Source: Paraphysoderma sedebokerense (taxonomy: Eukaryota > Blastocladiomycota > Physodermatomycetes > Physodermatales > Physodermataceae). From it: a DNA stretch of 64,000 nucleotides. Where the stretch lies: assembly GCA_025602915.1 (NCBI GenBank), contig JAHLJZ010000061.1, positions 1 to 64,000 of the forward strand. The letters are read 5' to 3'. The position numbers and the translations under genes are program-made. Position 1 is the stretch's first letter, and each line of letters starts with the position of its first letter. This document shows positions 31,117 through 43,641 of the stretch, piece by piece. Below the pieces are notes generated by a model. It was not told where the DNA came from. It made no database searches and saw only the letters and a list, made by a program, of their open reading frames with translations.

Positions 31117-34100
31117 ATGCCCAAGAATAAACGAAAAGTAATCGAATCGGATTCCGAATCTGATACAGAATTGAACGTTGAAAAGCCTTCGGGAGAACCA
31201 AAGACCGCTTCAACTGTCAAATCGAAATCGAAACAAGTGAGGACAGAACAAAATGGAAGTAAAAAATCCGGTAACGAGAATGGGTCATTTAAAACCATGG
31301 GGGAACACCAAGATGTGAATGGTGTCGAAGATTTGATGGATGTAGATTGGCATGATGATGGTAAATTTGGCGGTAAAAAGATCAATGATGTCGTTGATAC
31401 TGTTGAGGTTTGTGGTTTATGAGTTGATTCAATCGTTATGGGTCTTGCTTAGAATTGACACGCCGTTTTTCTATAATTATTCTCTTATATTTCCGACGCA
31501 CCACGGTTTATTGATTTTATCGAATGATTGATGATATTCGGTTTCTAATTTATCCTTTATGAAATTCTTGGTGGGCGAACGATTTGACGAATAGGATAAA
31601 TGGAAATTGTTACCGGCTTTCTTAAAAGTGAAGGGATTAGTGAAACAACATATCGATTCTTTCAATTATTTTGTAGATGTAGAATTAAAAAAAATAGTGA
31701 TGGCGAATAACCGAATCGAAAGCGACGTAGATCCGCATTTTTATTTCAAGTACGTTTAGCCAGTTTCCCCCTTTTCCAGTCCATTTATTCCTCTTAATTA
31801 AACTCACCCGTCATGCATTGTAGATTCACGGATATCAAAATCCTCGAACCAAAAGGTCACGAAGGATTTCATTCGTACTCTTATACCCCCCACGAATGTC
31901 GCTTACGGGATTTAACCTACGCGGCCGATATAAATGTTTTCTTCGAATACGTTCGAGGTAAACAAATCGTACGCAACAATGCTATTATTGGTCGATTACC
32001 TATTATGTTGCGGTCCAATAAGTGTGTGTTGGCGGGTAAAAATGAAGAAGAGATGGCGAAAATGAAAGAGTGTCCGTTAGATCCGGGGGGTTACTTTGTT
32101 GTGAAGGGATCGGAGAAAGTTATCCTGGTTCAGGAACAGTTGAGTAAGAATCGGATCATTGTAGATTTAGATAAGAAAGGCGGTATTATTGCCACTGTTA
32201 CTAGGTACGTATTTTTCCTTGACAAAATCATCGTTTATCTTGTCGTCACCTCCCGCGATAATTTTGTCTAACGAAGTTATTAGTTCAACTACAGAACGGA
32301 AATCCAAAACTTATGTTTTAGTGAAGCATAACAAGATATACCTGAAACATAACTCCATTAACGACGATATCCCCGTAGTCATCGCCCTGCGTGCCATGGG
32401 TATGATTGCCGATAAAGAAATAGCTCAAGTCGTAGCCGGACGGGATCCAGCATTTTTAGATGCATTTTCACCCAGTTTGGAAGAAGCGGCAGGATTAAAA
32501 ATCTACACCCAGCAACAAGCTCTGGAGTATATTGGTGCTAGAGTGAAGATGTCTAAATTTGGGGGTGGTGGATTCGGTAGTCAAATTCAAAGGACGAGGG
32601 TTAGTACTTCTGGATTCTGCTTTTATATATTGCGATGCTACTGTTGTATTAATGGTATAATTGTTTATTAGTCCGAAGAAGCGCTTGAAGTGTTGGCGAA
32701 TGTAGTTTTGTCGCATATTACGGTCGAAAAACTAAATTTTCGACCGAAATGTATTTACATCGCTATTATGATTCGACGTGTGATTATGGCGATGAGTCAA
32801 GAAGATTCTGTCGACGATCGTGATTTCTTGGGAAATAAACGTCTCGAATTGTACGTTTTCCAATCATGAGCATATTTTCAATCATAATACTGACAAATAG
32901 TTTTTGTGGATTAATAGAGCCGGACAATTACTTTCCCTTCTTTTCGAAGATTTATTCAAAAAATTTACACACGAATTGAAACTCAACATTGATAAAGTCC
33001 TCCGTAAACAAAATCGAGCTCAAGAATTCGACGCGATGACGCATTTGAAAGCCCATTCTGACACCATCACGGGCGGGTTTGTACGGGCATTATCAACGGG
33101 GAATTGGACACTAAAAAGGTTTAAAATGGACAGAGCTGGAGTTACTCAAGCTTTGACGAGATTGAGTTATGTAAGTGCGTTGGGGATGATGACGAGGATT
33201 TCTAGTCAGTTTGAGAAAACGAGAAAAGTGTCGGGGCCACGATCGTTACAGGTACGTTTATCTTATACTTTGTATTGCAATTTTAGGTGTATGATTCTGA
33301 TATAGATTTTGGTTTTGTTTGGTTAGCCGTCGCAATGGGGAATGTTGTGTCCTTCTGATACGCCGGAAGGTGAAGCCTGCGGTTTGGTGAAAAATTTAGC
33401 ACTCATGACGCATATTACCACCGACGACGATGACGAGCCGATTGCTAAATTGGCGTATGAACTCGGCGTGGAAGGTAATTATTGTTTTCCTGCTTTTTAT
33501 GTGTGATTGGTTTATTTCTTTTCAATTAAACCTCGGTTCTTATGAACACAGATATTTCTCTTCTCACCGGCGACGAAATTTATCAGCCAGAGACATTCCT
33601 TGTCTTCCTTAACGGTACTATTCTCGGAATAACAAGATACCCCGAACAATTCGTCAGTTCCATTCGAGCGCTCCGCCGCGCCGGAAAACTCTCCTCCTTC
33701 GTGTCAGTCTACCAACAAATCACGCAACAAAGTGTCTACATTTCCTCCGACAACGGTCGTGTCTGTCGCCCTTTGATCATCGTAGACAAAATGAAACCAA
33801 GAGTGACGAATGAACATATCCAGCAGTTACTAGAAGGAACTCTAGTATTTGATGATTTCTTGAGAATGGGATTGGTAGAATATTTAGATGTGAATGAAGA
33901 AAATGATTGTAACATTGCGCTTTACGAACCGGATATTCAATCTTACACTACCCATCTTGAAATTGAACCGTTCACAATTTTGGGAGCCGTGGCGGGACTC
34001 ATTCCTTACCCACATCACAACCAAAGTCCTCGAAACACGTACGTCAATTGTTCTATTTCTAACATCCTTTATTTCATATCCATCTTGAACTTATTATCTT

Positions 34101-35759
34101 GTAACAGATACCAATGTGCTATGGGTAAACAAGCCATGGGATTCATCGGATACAATCAACTAGAACGAATAGATACATTATTGTATCTACTAATTTACTC
34201 GCAACAGCCGATGGTAAAAACTAAAACCATAGAGTTAATCGGGTACGAACAGTTACCAGCCGGTCAAAATGCTACGTTGGCGGTGATGAGTTACTCGGGG
34301 TATGATATTGAAGATGCGTTGGTGTTGAATAAGGTTTGTTTTTCTTGATTTTTCGGGTTGATGGGTTCGGTGAGTTGTTGTTTTGTTGTAACGTTTTGAT
34401 TGTGTTTAGGCTTCTTTGGATCGCGGGTTTGGAAGGTGTATTGTAATGAGAAAAAATACGACCTTGTTGAGGAAATATGCAAATGGAAGGTCCGTTCAAT
34501 TCTTCAATTCGTTTTAAATATTCGATTCCGCTTGCTATTAAATGTCTAAAACTATTTTGTATTTTTTCTACAGTTTTGATCGTGTCGCTGACCCACCGGT
34601 TGACCCTGCCACCAACAAAATTCCTGAGCGTTTCGATATTTTGGATCGAGACGGGTTAGCAGCGCCGGGGGAGCAAGTCAAGCAAGGACAGATTTATGTC
34701 AATAAACAGATTCCAACGGGTACGACGGCCGATCCAACACCGAACTCTAAGGATGTCGGATTTAAGAGTGCGCCCATGTCTTACAAGTATCCTGTTCCTG
34801 CTCATATTGATAAGGTACTTTTGATTTATTGTGTTTTGATTTTATGAGTGGTAATAAAAATGAAATTGCTAATACAATGTTTATTGCAGGTCATGTTGAG
34901 TACAACCGATAACGACCAAACATTAGTCAAAGTTCTCATTCGACAAACCCGACGACCTGAACTAGGCGACAAATTTTCTTCCCGACACGGACAAAAAGGT
35001 GTTACGGGATTGATTGTTCAACAAGAAGATATGCCTTTTACGGATTTGGGGATATGTCCAGACATTATTATGAACCCTCACGGTTTCCCGAGTCGTATGA
35101 CGGTGGGTAAAATGATTGAATTGTTGGCCGGGAAAGCGGGAGTGTTGAAAGGTGCTAGACAGTATGGAACGGCTTTTGGGGGGAGTAAAGTAGAAGATAT
35201 GAGTCGAATTTTGATTGAAAATGGATTTAGTTATTCTGGGAAAGACTATGTCACAAGCGGTTCGTTCAATTTTCCTTCCTTTGATTATGCATTATCATTT
35301 GTACTCAATGAGTTATGTTTGTTTAATTTTATGGCAGGTATCACTGGAGAACCGTTGTCAGCTTATATCTTCTTCGGGCCAGTGTACTACCAAAAACTCA
35401 AGCACATGGTGATGGACAAGATGCACGCACGAGCTCGCGGTCCTCGAGCTGTACTTACCCGACAACCCACCGAAGGTCGATCCCGAGACGGTGGATTACG
35501 ATTAGGAGAAATGGAACGGGACTGTTTAATCGGCCATGGCGCGTCCATGTTGTTGATGGAACGATTGATGATTAGTTCTGATTCATTTGAGATTCACGTG
35601 TGTCAGACGTGTGGATTGTTGGGGTACCCTGGGTGGTGTCAACATTGTAAAAGTTCGAAGGCGATGAGTAAGATGCAGATACCGTATGCTGCTAAACTGT
35701 TGTTTCAGGAGTTGCAGAGTATGAATATTGTTCCGAAACTCATTTTGGAGGAATACTAA
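31117..35759 (+). CDS. rpc2: RNA polymerase III second-largest subunit (RPC2)
   Basis: The beta-like subunit that forms half of the Pol III active-site cleft; Pol III makes tRNA, 5S rRNA and other small RNAs. Thirteen exons (31117-31407, 31595-31749, 31824-32204, 32284-32599, 32672-32850, 32918-33251, 33327-33474, 33552-34038, 34108-34333, 34410-34489, 34574-34814, 34890-35259, 35338-35759), every phase consistent, about 1,209 residues. Pol III-specific blocks fix the identity over RPB2: [144 protein letters not shown], the zinc finger [17 protein letters not shown], and the terminus [20 protein letters not shown]. An acidic/basic N-terminal tail of about 97 residues is longer than usual and ends [13 protein letters not shown], as in yeast Rpc128. 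Confidence 0.97.
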
Positions 35760-36422
35760 AGAATCGGCGAAACGGGTAATATAATATTGTAGTTGTACAT
35801 AAGCAAATTGATATTGGAATGTGTGTTGTAATTTCAAGTAATAGATATCGTGGTGTGTGAGGAGAGACAGAGTGATGCAGGGAAGGTACACCCGGGCGAG
35901 TCGCGAGACGCGTGGAGTGTTGGCGGATTGTTCCCCTTTGTTCCCTCTGCATTTGTCTGCATTTGGCGAGTGGGCCGAGTGGATCAGCTGCCAGTCGAGC
36001 GTCCAATCGCCACGGAGTGACGGAAGGGAGTAGAATGAACTCAATGGGGCATGGTCTATGGAGTGGAGCAGAAGAGGATGCAGTGGTTGTCTGGTAGTAT
36101 GTTGTTCGAGGAGTTGCTAAATATAGAGAGTACCCATTTTGAGGGGTCGGTCTGCGATTGTGATGGTGCAGTCGTCGAGAAAGAATGCATCATGGCGATA
36201 GACATAATAACGATATTTAATAATAATAATTAATCATCCATAATCCACGGCATCCTCCAGGCAGGTACTCACTCCCGCTGGACTCATTGCTGGAGCAGAA
36301 TCAACTCCCTCGCCATTCCCTAACTCATCATTCATCTCGCTCTGCGGCCCTAGATACACCTACTAGTCCTCTCTGTGAAACCATCATACAAGATATCGCA
36401 TTAAAACCCACTAGCATAGCAT
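35760..36422. promoter_or_regulatory. Intergenic region before zinc transporter 1
   Basis: 3' UTR of RPC2 followed by the promoter and leader of the first CDF gene. About 36240-36420 is CA/CT-rich. No other feature seen. Confidence 0.4.
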
Positions 36423-38496
36423 ATGGCCGCTCCAAACCCCTCCACAACCACGGACACTCTAGCTCAACAGAGTCCCTCCAACTCTCACTCCGAAAACCCA
36501 CAACAACAGCAACCACCCACAACAACGTCCTGTTCAGAACGCAGACTCTCCATCACTAGCATACAATTCACTCACACACCCTCACAGAATCCTCTCTTGT
36601 CGGATTCCGAACTCGAAAATGAAACCGACCCACCCACCGACTCTGCAGTTCTCTCCCCTTCTACCCTCCACCTCTCGCATACAGCAAAATGCGAACAGTA
36701 CCAGGAATCAGACGAACTGGAAAAATCTTCCGCAAAGAAAAGACTTTGGATCGCTAGCGGCCTCTGTCTTGTATTCTTTATCGTCGAGGTCGTCGGTGGT
36801 GTCTTGAGCGGTAGTTTGGCCGTCCTTAGTGACAGCTTTCACATGCTTAGCGGTATGTATATGATCTTTGAGTCAATATTTTCATCATTGAGGAGGCAGA
36901 AAGTGTACTACAAATTGCTGATCTAAAAATAGGCAGAGCAGTGGTGTGGGTCATCATTCAGAGATTTAGAGTTTCATTAAGCTTCCTGGATTCAGGGATG
37001 AACAAGTTCACACAGCTATTTCTGATATTAACTTGAATTTGATTTATTTTTACGCTTTTTTCCTATTAAAATGTACAGATCTGTTCGGTTTCGCTATTTC
37101 GTTGACGGCTATCTATCTGTCACAGCGGAAAGCCACAAAATGTAGGTTTAATTTTACTATTGATATTGCTCTCTATTTTCCTTTCTTCAGTTTATTCTTC
37201 CTTCGTTCCCTTTTTTTATTTTGAACCGTCTCATCGTCTTGCTCACAAATCTTGTTTTCGCCAACAGATCATTCCTTCGGATTCCACAGAGCGGAAATTC
37301 TCGGTGCTCTAGCTTCCGTACTTTTTATATGGACTATCACAGGTATTTTAGTCTACGAAGCTATTCATCGTGTGCAAAACCCGGAACCTATCAATGCAGT
37401 TTTGATGTGTGTGGTGAGCGCAATCGGTTTGGTTGTCAACTTAATGTACATTTTGTTGTTCCATTGTCAGTATTTATCTTGATAATTCGAACTCACTCGT
37501 TATTTCTCCCTTTAACTTTACTTAGAATGATCTTTGCATTGGGCCATAGTCATGGTCATGGACATGGACACAGTCACGGCGAGAAAGATGAGAAAGACGG
37601 AGCAACAGATGCGGAAAAAGGAAAAGGGGCCCACGCACATAAAGTATGTCTGAGACGGTCCGACTTATTTTTATTCTATGTCTAGCGCTCTGATTGACAT
37701 ATTTTTTTGATAGTCTCAAAATATCAATGTCAGATCAGCAATGGTATTTACTCTCTTCGCTTTAATTACTTTAGTCGCTCTCGTTCCCTACATATTCTGA
37801 TTCCATTTCTTATTACGCGAATAGTTACATGTGATCGGGGACACTTTGAGTAGTGTTGGAGTTTTAACGAGTTCAATTGTGTTGATTTTCAAACCAGAAT
37901 GGGTGATTGTTGATCCTATCTGTACTGTAAGTTTGCTTGGTCCGCTTCTTTTCCTCTCCGTAGCAATGAAATAACACATGCAACGTTATGGTCCCATTTT
38001 GCAATTAGTTTGTCTTTTCGGTTTTAGTCATTATATCGACCGTTAATATCATCAAAGACAGTTTGAGAGTGCTTATGGAAGGTATGCTATCTGACTCAGT
38101 TTTATATGTGATTATGGCATGAACTAAATCATTTTACTTTTCCTCAATTCAGCAACCCCACACCACATTGACCCGGCCCTCGTCCTCCAAGACCTCAATT
38201 CAATTACTTTAGTGCGACGAGTACACGATTTACACATTTGGAATCTATCCATTGGAAAAACGTCATTAGCAGTACACATTGAAGTCCCTTGTGATATCAC
38301 GATAGAAGAGTACGATATGGTATTGAGATGCGCGCAGAATATGGTGTGTGGGAAATATGATATTCATCATACGACTATTCAAGTAGAAATGGGGTCGGTG
38401 GAAGGCAATAGACACTGTAAAAGTTTTGTCTGTTGCGGAACTACGACTATGATAGAGGCTAAAATGGAGGAAAGGAAAGTTGGGAGTGAAGAATGA
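36423..38496 (+). CDS. CDF zinc transporter, Zrc1/Cot1/ZnT1-like (copy 1)
   Basis: Cation diffusion facilitator, probably moving Zn2+ (perhaps Co2+) out of the cytosol into vacuole or ER in exchange for protons. Eight exons (36423-36852, 37079-37141, 37268-37445, 37526-37643, 37714-37743, 37825-37926, 38009-38081, 38153-38496), about 445 residues. A disordered 100-residue N-terminus precedes six membrane helices: RLWIASGLCLVFFIVEVVGG, the TM2 metal site VLSDSFHMLSGDLFGFAISL, HRAEILGALASVLFIWTITG, and the TM5 site LHVIGDTLSSVGVLTSS with its HxxxD pair. The cytosolic loop after TM4 is the usual histidine-rich segment (GHSHGHGHGHSHG). The C-terminal domain has VHDLHIWNLSIGKTSLAVHI and ends with Cys-rich SFVCCGTTT. 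It has one more intron than its tandem neighbour, at K|YHSFGFH. Confidence 0.93.
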
Positions 38497-38807
38497 ATTA
38501 TGGAAATTAGATAATACAACATTCTAAAGTTAATTGATAGAGATTTGTAATTGTTGTTAGGATAATAAATATGGTACAGCTAAAATTGGCGTGGAATGTA
38601 CTTTGTCTTGTGTTCCATTCGTGATTCAAACTCGTTTTTGTTTTCACGTCAGATCGTGCGGTCCATCTCACAGCCACATCACTTTTCCAGAGTTTGCGGA
38701 GGAATCTGATAGAGCTATACATATCCACAGCGGGAGAGACTAATACATTAAACATTAGACAACAGCATTATCTAGGACCCACTGCATGCCATAAACCCAA
38801 TCCCGAA
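38497..38807. promoter_or_regulatory. Spacer between tandem CDF genes
   Basis: 311 bases; 3' UTR of copy 1 and promoter/leader of copy 2. In-frame sequence upstream of 38808 has no ATG. Confidence 0.4.
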
Positions 38808-41030
38808 ATGTCACCGCCGTCGCCAACCACCGATACCACTCCCTTACTTTCCTCTTCGTCCTTTTCAAACGACAATATCGTTACAGACGAAACAATCATA
38901 CCGTTTGGTTCTTACTCTAAATGCACATTAAGTTCGAACTCTGAATTCGATCAAGCCAAAAATGCAGCGTCCAAAAGAAAATTATGGATCGCAAGTGCAC
39001 TTTGTTTTATGTTCTTCGTGGTAGAATTGGTGGGAGGAATATTGAGTGGGAGTTTGGCTATTTTGAGTGATTCATTTCATTTGTTGAGTGGTTTGTATTC
39101 CTGTTTATCTATTAATTTTTTAACGGGACATCAACTCTGCTTTTTTGAGTGTGATTCACTTTTTTTGTGAGGGGTATTTACGGTTTGTGGTGGATGTGGA
39201 ATTAGGACTACTAGACTGAGAAGTTCAGAATGTGGCATTCAGATTGATAGAGTCTAGTTTTTGAAAAGAATATTGCAGAATTTATTTTGTCTACATTTGA
39301 CTTTTATTTTCGATTCATGCAATTCTTGAATTCTCTTGTTAACTGTCTATTCTACTGTTCTCTCTAATTTCATTGACGAAAATTTCATCAACGCACCCTT
39401 GAAAATTTCAATCTACGCCCAAAAACTTTAAACTCCGCACCTCCGTCTTACCGTCCCAAACCCACCGATATGAATCACAGATCTCCTCGGATTCAGTATA
39501 TCCCTTTTCGCAATCTACATTTCCCAACGTAAAGCGACGAAGCAACATTCGTTTGGGTTTCATAGAGCAGAGATATTGGGAGCTTTAGCTTCCGTTATGA
39601 TGATTTGGTGTCTTACTTCAGTGTTGGTATTTGAAGCGGTAGAAAGGATTAAAAATCCAGAACCTATTAATGCGGATTTGATGTTGTTGATTGCTAGTTT
39701 AGGTGTAGGGGTGAATTTGATGTATGTTAAGGTTTACGCTTCAATGTGTACTGTTATTGTGTTTTTTTTTCTTAACCATGACTTTTTCTCGCATTTTATT
39801 TTTACCGTCTTATTACTTTTTTACCTTCCGACGGTTAGATTAATGTTTGCACTTGGTCATGGACACGGCCATGGGCATGGACACGGACACAGTCACGGGC
39901 ACAGCCATTCTCGTTCTCGGTCTCGTACCCATTCGCAGTCGCATAGTATACACAATAGCCACCCAATTGATGAAGAATCGGGACGATCTTTATCTACTAG
40001 GCGACGTTCAGTATCAATTGACTATCATGCTCACGTTCACGTTCGTATCACACCTTTACGTTCTTGGATTCCTAGTGCATCATCTTTATGAGCGCAAATT
40101 AATTGTCTCTTTTCTTTTGTTTTTTGCGGCTTTGACGAATGTAGCATGAGAATATAAACGTGAAGGCTGCAGTGGTATGTACTATCTCTCAGTTCTTTAT
40201 ATTTTGTGTTATCTGTCTGGATAATCAACCGGTTTTGACTGACATTTGTGGAATAGATACATGTGATTGGTGATATTGTGAGTAGTGTCGGCGTATTAGT
40301 GAGTTCGATTATATTAAAGTTTCAACCAACTTGGGTGATTGTTGATCCTATTTGCACGGTAAGTGATAATGAGCGGCCTTATTTTTTTGTTTGGACGTGA
40401 ATTTAAATTGCTTTTGTTGCAGTTTTTCTTTTCTATCATTGTATTGTATACAACATTCAATATCATTAAAGATAGTTTTGTCATATTGATGGAGGGTGAG
40501 TACAATCGTCGATTTTTATTCTGATGTTATTTTCCTTAAATCAACTTTAATCATTTTGCCCTGGTCTGCTTTTAATTTCGCCACTTCTAGGCACACCAAC
40601 CCACATAGACCCCTACAAAGTCGAAAACGACCTCCTCACTATCCCACTTATCAATCGAGTTCATGATTTACATATCTGGAATTTATCAGTCGGAAAGATA
40701 GCGCTCGCTGTACATTTAGAAGTGGATTATAGCATCACGAATCAAGAGTACGAGGAAGTATTGGAACGAACGCAAGAACTCGTATGTAAACGATACGGAA
40801 TCCACCATACGACTGTTCAAGTTGAGTTAACTGGATCTGAAGAAGAAGAAGAAAGTGAACCAGAAGGGGAAGGAGAAGAAAGAAAAAGTGAAGAGGGAAG
40901 TGACCAAGGAAAAAAAAGAGGTGTAAAAAACAGAAGCGGAAGACATTGTAGACCTGTTTGGTGTTGTCGGGAAGACGAAGGAGAAAAAATTGAAGTGGTA
41001 GAAGATGAAGGAGTCGAAACTGGTCGATGA
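38808..41030 (+). CDS. CDF zinc transporter, Zrc1/Cot1/ZnT1-like (copy 2)
   Basis: Tandem paralogue of the preceding transporter. Seven exons (38808-39090, 39481-39721, 39839-40040, 40151-40174, 40257-40358, 40423-40495, 40591-41030), about 454 residues. It has the same membrane core and metal sites (AILSDSFHLLSGDLLGFSIS and IHVIGDIVSSVGVLVSS). The histidine loop is longer (HGHGHGHGHGHSHGHSH) and runs into a Ser/Arg-rich RSRSRTHSQSHS segment absent from copy 1. The C-terminus adds an acidic/basic extension (EEEEESEPEGEGEE) before a Cys-containing RHCRPVWCCRED. Intron positions match copy 1 except the missing one at KATK|HSFGFH. The first intron, 390 bases, is unusually long here. Expansion of the loop and tail suggests divergence in metal sensing. 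Confidence 0.93.
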
Positions 41031-41497
41031 GTTATCTCGATTGGGGTGAACTGTTGAATGTTCAAAGCGAAATGTACTGCAACGTAAGTTTCTGAAAGTA
41101 TAGTACCGATGGATGAGGAGTTATTTATGGCGTAATGTAATGTTTGTGGTTGAACAAATAGAACAACGAATGACATGTTTTGAAGAGGAATGCGTGTTGT
41201 CTAATTTGTAAATCAAATACATTTCAGTTGTCGGGTTTTTTCAACTTAATAATCTGTTGTTTAGTATTCGGCTTAAACCCGAAAAAAAATTAAAAAAAGA
41301 GGGATAATAAAGATTTGTTTGTAAGTTATTGTATTTCAACAAACAAATCATCCATGAATTGTCAATTGTAAATGCATTTCTAATCCTAATACGCCAAGGA
41401 TTATAGAAATATTGGAAAACTATAAGCCAATACAATAGCTATTCAAACTGACGGTTCAAAACTCCAACATGAATGTGAAAATACATAGTTGTACTAC
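41031..41497. other. Convergent intergenic region
   Basis: 3' flanks of the second CDF gene (+) and the unrecognised gene (-). AT-rich. No feature seen. Confidence 0.5.
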
Positions 41498-42066
41498 TCA
41501 TGTCCCACGATAACACCTAACATCGATATAATTCCCCCGGGATTCAACTTCTACCTCCGTTATTAATGGCACAGTTACTCCAGCATCCTGAACCCACTTT
41601 TTCAATCTAGTCTGAGCTTCATCAAATAGCTCCTCTCTCCGCTCAGACAAAATCCAAGGGATCACGTTAAGCCACATGGATATTCGATCAACCATTTCGT
41701 CTACTGATTTGTAAATATTTCTCTTCAGTGTTAAGAGGTGTGTCGTCGGTTCATGCACTAGCGAAAGATGAGTGAGAAACCAGCAGTTCCAATAATGCAG
41801 AAGGAAAGTTGCATACCCACAAAAAATTCTTCTTTCCCCGAAATTACACGGCCTTTATTATCCAATTGAAATATGTATTGAATATATACAGCATCTGAGT
41901 TGTTTTGTATAGCATGATATACAAATTCGCTCACTTTTTGGTGATCGTCTGCGTCGAAGGAAGCAATTTTATTTTTCCATTCGTTTTGGTTTTCTCCATT
42001 GTTTACGAAGAATGTTCGAACGCGCATCAAATTATTTGATAGTGTTATTTCAGAGGGCTGGAGCAT
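41498..42066 (-). CDS. Unrecognised protein of 169 residues
   Basis: I do not recognise this protein. Two exons (41817-42066, 41498-41757) with a 59-base GTATGC...CTAG intron, in frame, starting at the ATG at 42066 (MLQPSEITLSNNLMRVRTFF). The sequence is soluble and mixed alpha/beta: NKIASFDADDHQKVSEFVYH and SVDEMVDRISMWLNVIPWIL look helical, while the C-terminus TEVEVESRGNYIDVRCYRGT looks like paired strands. No signal peptide, no membrane segment after splicing, and no metal motif. The clean splice and balanced composition favour a real gene. It diverges from the small secreted gene at 42641. Confidence 0.6.
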
Positions 42067-42640
42067 TCAGAAAATCGAGATAGAGCATACACTGACTTTA
42101 AAATTCAAGTAAGAACTTAGCAGATTTCAGTCAGGTCCATTCGGTGAAGTTGAGGCACGTGATTCATTAAAATCAGTTGGTTCAGGCCTGCAGGGTACTT
42201 TTTAGGGGATGGATCAGAATTGCGAAAGAAACGACGTCAGAATGAAACCTTTGACAATTCAAGTCTATGTTCCCAAAAGAAACAGTGGAGAAACTCATCA
42301 GTATTCAGTAATACAGTCATCAGTATCACTCATCACACCAGGGTCGAGACCGAGTTTCCGAGGGTGTACCAGGTTGATGAATGATTGAGCGAATTGACAA
42401 TTCAACATGGACAGTTAATTGTGATATTTTATGTATCTCGTATTCATTTTACCGGTGTACGACTTCAAATGTCATGAGACATTTCTTAGTGTCTCTGGAC
42501 TTCTCCGTTTTTCTTTTGTCACATAGGTTTAGAGACTTTGTGGTTGTCGGAACTGGAAGGGATGACCGGCAGTTCGGCGGACCTTGCATTAAACCGATTA
42601 ACCTTTAATTTGGATCTATTTATTCTTGAGTCTTAAGAAA
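42067..42640. promoter_or_regulatory. Divergent intergenic region with CACGTG
   Basis: Between the starts of the 41498 gene (-) and the secreted jelly-roll-like gene (+). A CACGTG core lies at 42156-42161 (GGCACGTGATT). Otherwise no clear element. Confidence 0.4.
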
Positions 42641-43370
42641 ATGCGTATTATGTTATCGTCTTACAATTATCAGAAACTTCTGGTTATTAGTGCCATTATT
42701 GGTTTACTGATAAAGTGTCTACTTGGTACGAAGGCAATTTCCAAACTTTTAATCCTTAGGAGGTCTCACGTTCCTATTGCGAGCAGGGCAGAATATTACA
42801 TCGGTTCCTACGGGCGGGCTCCAAATATCCGCCAATGGAGTTCTATCGTTGAATGGAACAAATGTCTTGATTCAGAATACTGATGTAGTGGACAAACTAC
42901 AGCAGTTGCAAGTAAGTGGTTCAATTCCCGTCACCACCATCTGCTACTTTATGCACTTATCACACTCCCTACAATGACAGATGTTTGAAGTAAAATCGTG
43001 CAAGGGCCAGACATCTGCTTCCACTTCAACGGCATACGCGAAATTATGTGACAACGGTATTAGCTTCACTTTGCCAGCGACAGCGATAGTAACCGCGTAC
43101 GTTAAGGGACATTGGCAATGTAGTAATACTGCAAATGGTGGATGTTGGGGGTGGATTGCTTTTGACTCAGAAAGTATGAACGGAGTTGTGGACGCCCATG
43201 AAGGTTTATACACTAGGACGACATCGGTGATACAGTACCATGACCAAAGGACAGTCGTGCTAAATGCAGGAACTCACGCCCTTAATTTTTGGTGGGCTAG
43301 TCAAAGTGCGGATAATACCTGCTCGGTATTTTATGGGAGTTTGACAATGTCGTATCGAGTTGTCGCTTAG
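42641..43370 (+). CDS. Small secreted or anchored jelly-roll-like protein
   Basis: Three exons (42641-42725, 42760-42911, 42981-43370) give about 208 residues. An N-terminal hydrophobic segment (LLVISAIIGLLIKCLLG) is a signal peptide or anchor. A short beta-type linker (GGLQISANGVLSLNGTNVLI) follows, then a helical heptad-like stretch (TDVVDKLQQLQ), then a domain of about 130 residues with a strict strand rhythm: NGISFTLPATAIVTAYVKGH, WGWIAFDSESMNG, RTVVLNAGTHALNFWW, SVFYGSLTMSYRVV. The linker, coiled stretch and C-terminal beta domain resemble C1q/TNF-like or fibre-tip proteins that trimerise; this is inference from pattern. Five cysteines in the domain could form disulphides. The first intron is only 34 bases, so the exon 1/2 join needs transcript evidence. 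Confidence 0.65.
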
Positions 43371-43641
43371 TATGCGAATGGGCAATGCGTAAATGGGAAA
43401 ACCCCCTATGTAATAGATCTAACATGTTTGACCCATCGCCTTTCAACGAGAAACCCTATTTATTTTGCGCTCGAATCGTCCTGCATATGTTACCAAATGA
43501 AATTAGGCGTTTGGTTGCAGATCACCGTCTTTTCAACTTAATAATGACGCTAATCCCAACTAAATACACCAAACTATCTACATCGCCATGTTTCTGTCTT
43601 CCTTTCGTCTTCCATGTTGTACCGCAATTGCAAGTTTGTTG

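Noticed and set aside
31117-35759. RNA polymerase II subunit RPB2
   Set aside because: Blocks such as [17 protein letters not shown], the order around [13 protein letters not shown] and the terminus [14 protein letters not shown] are diagnostic of the Pol III subunit.
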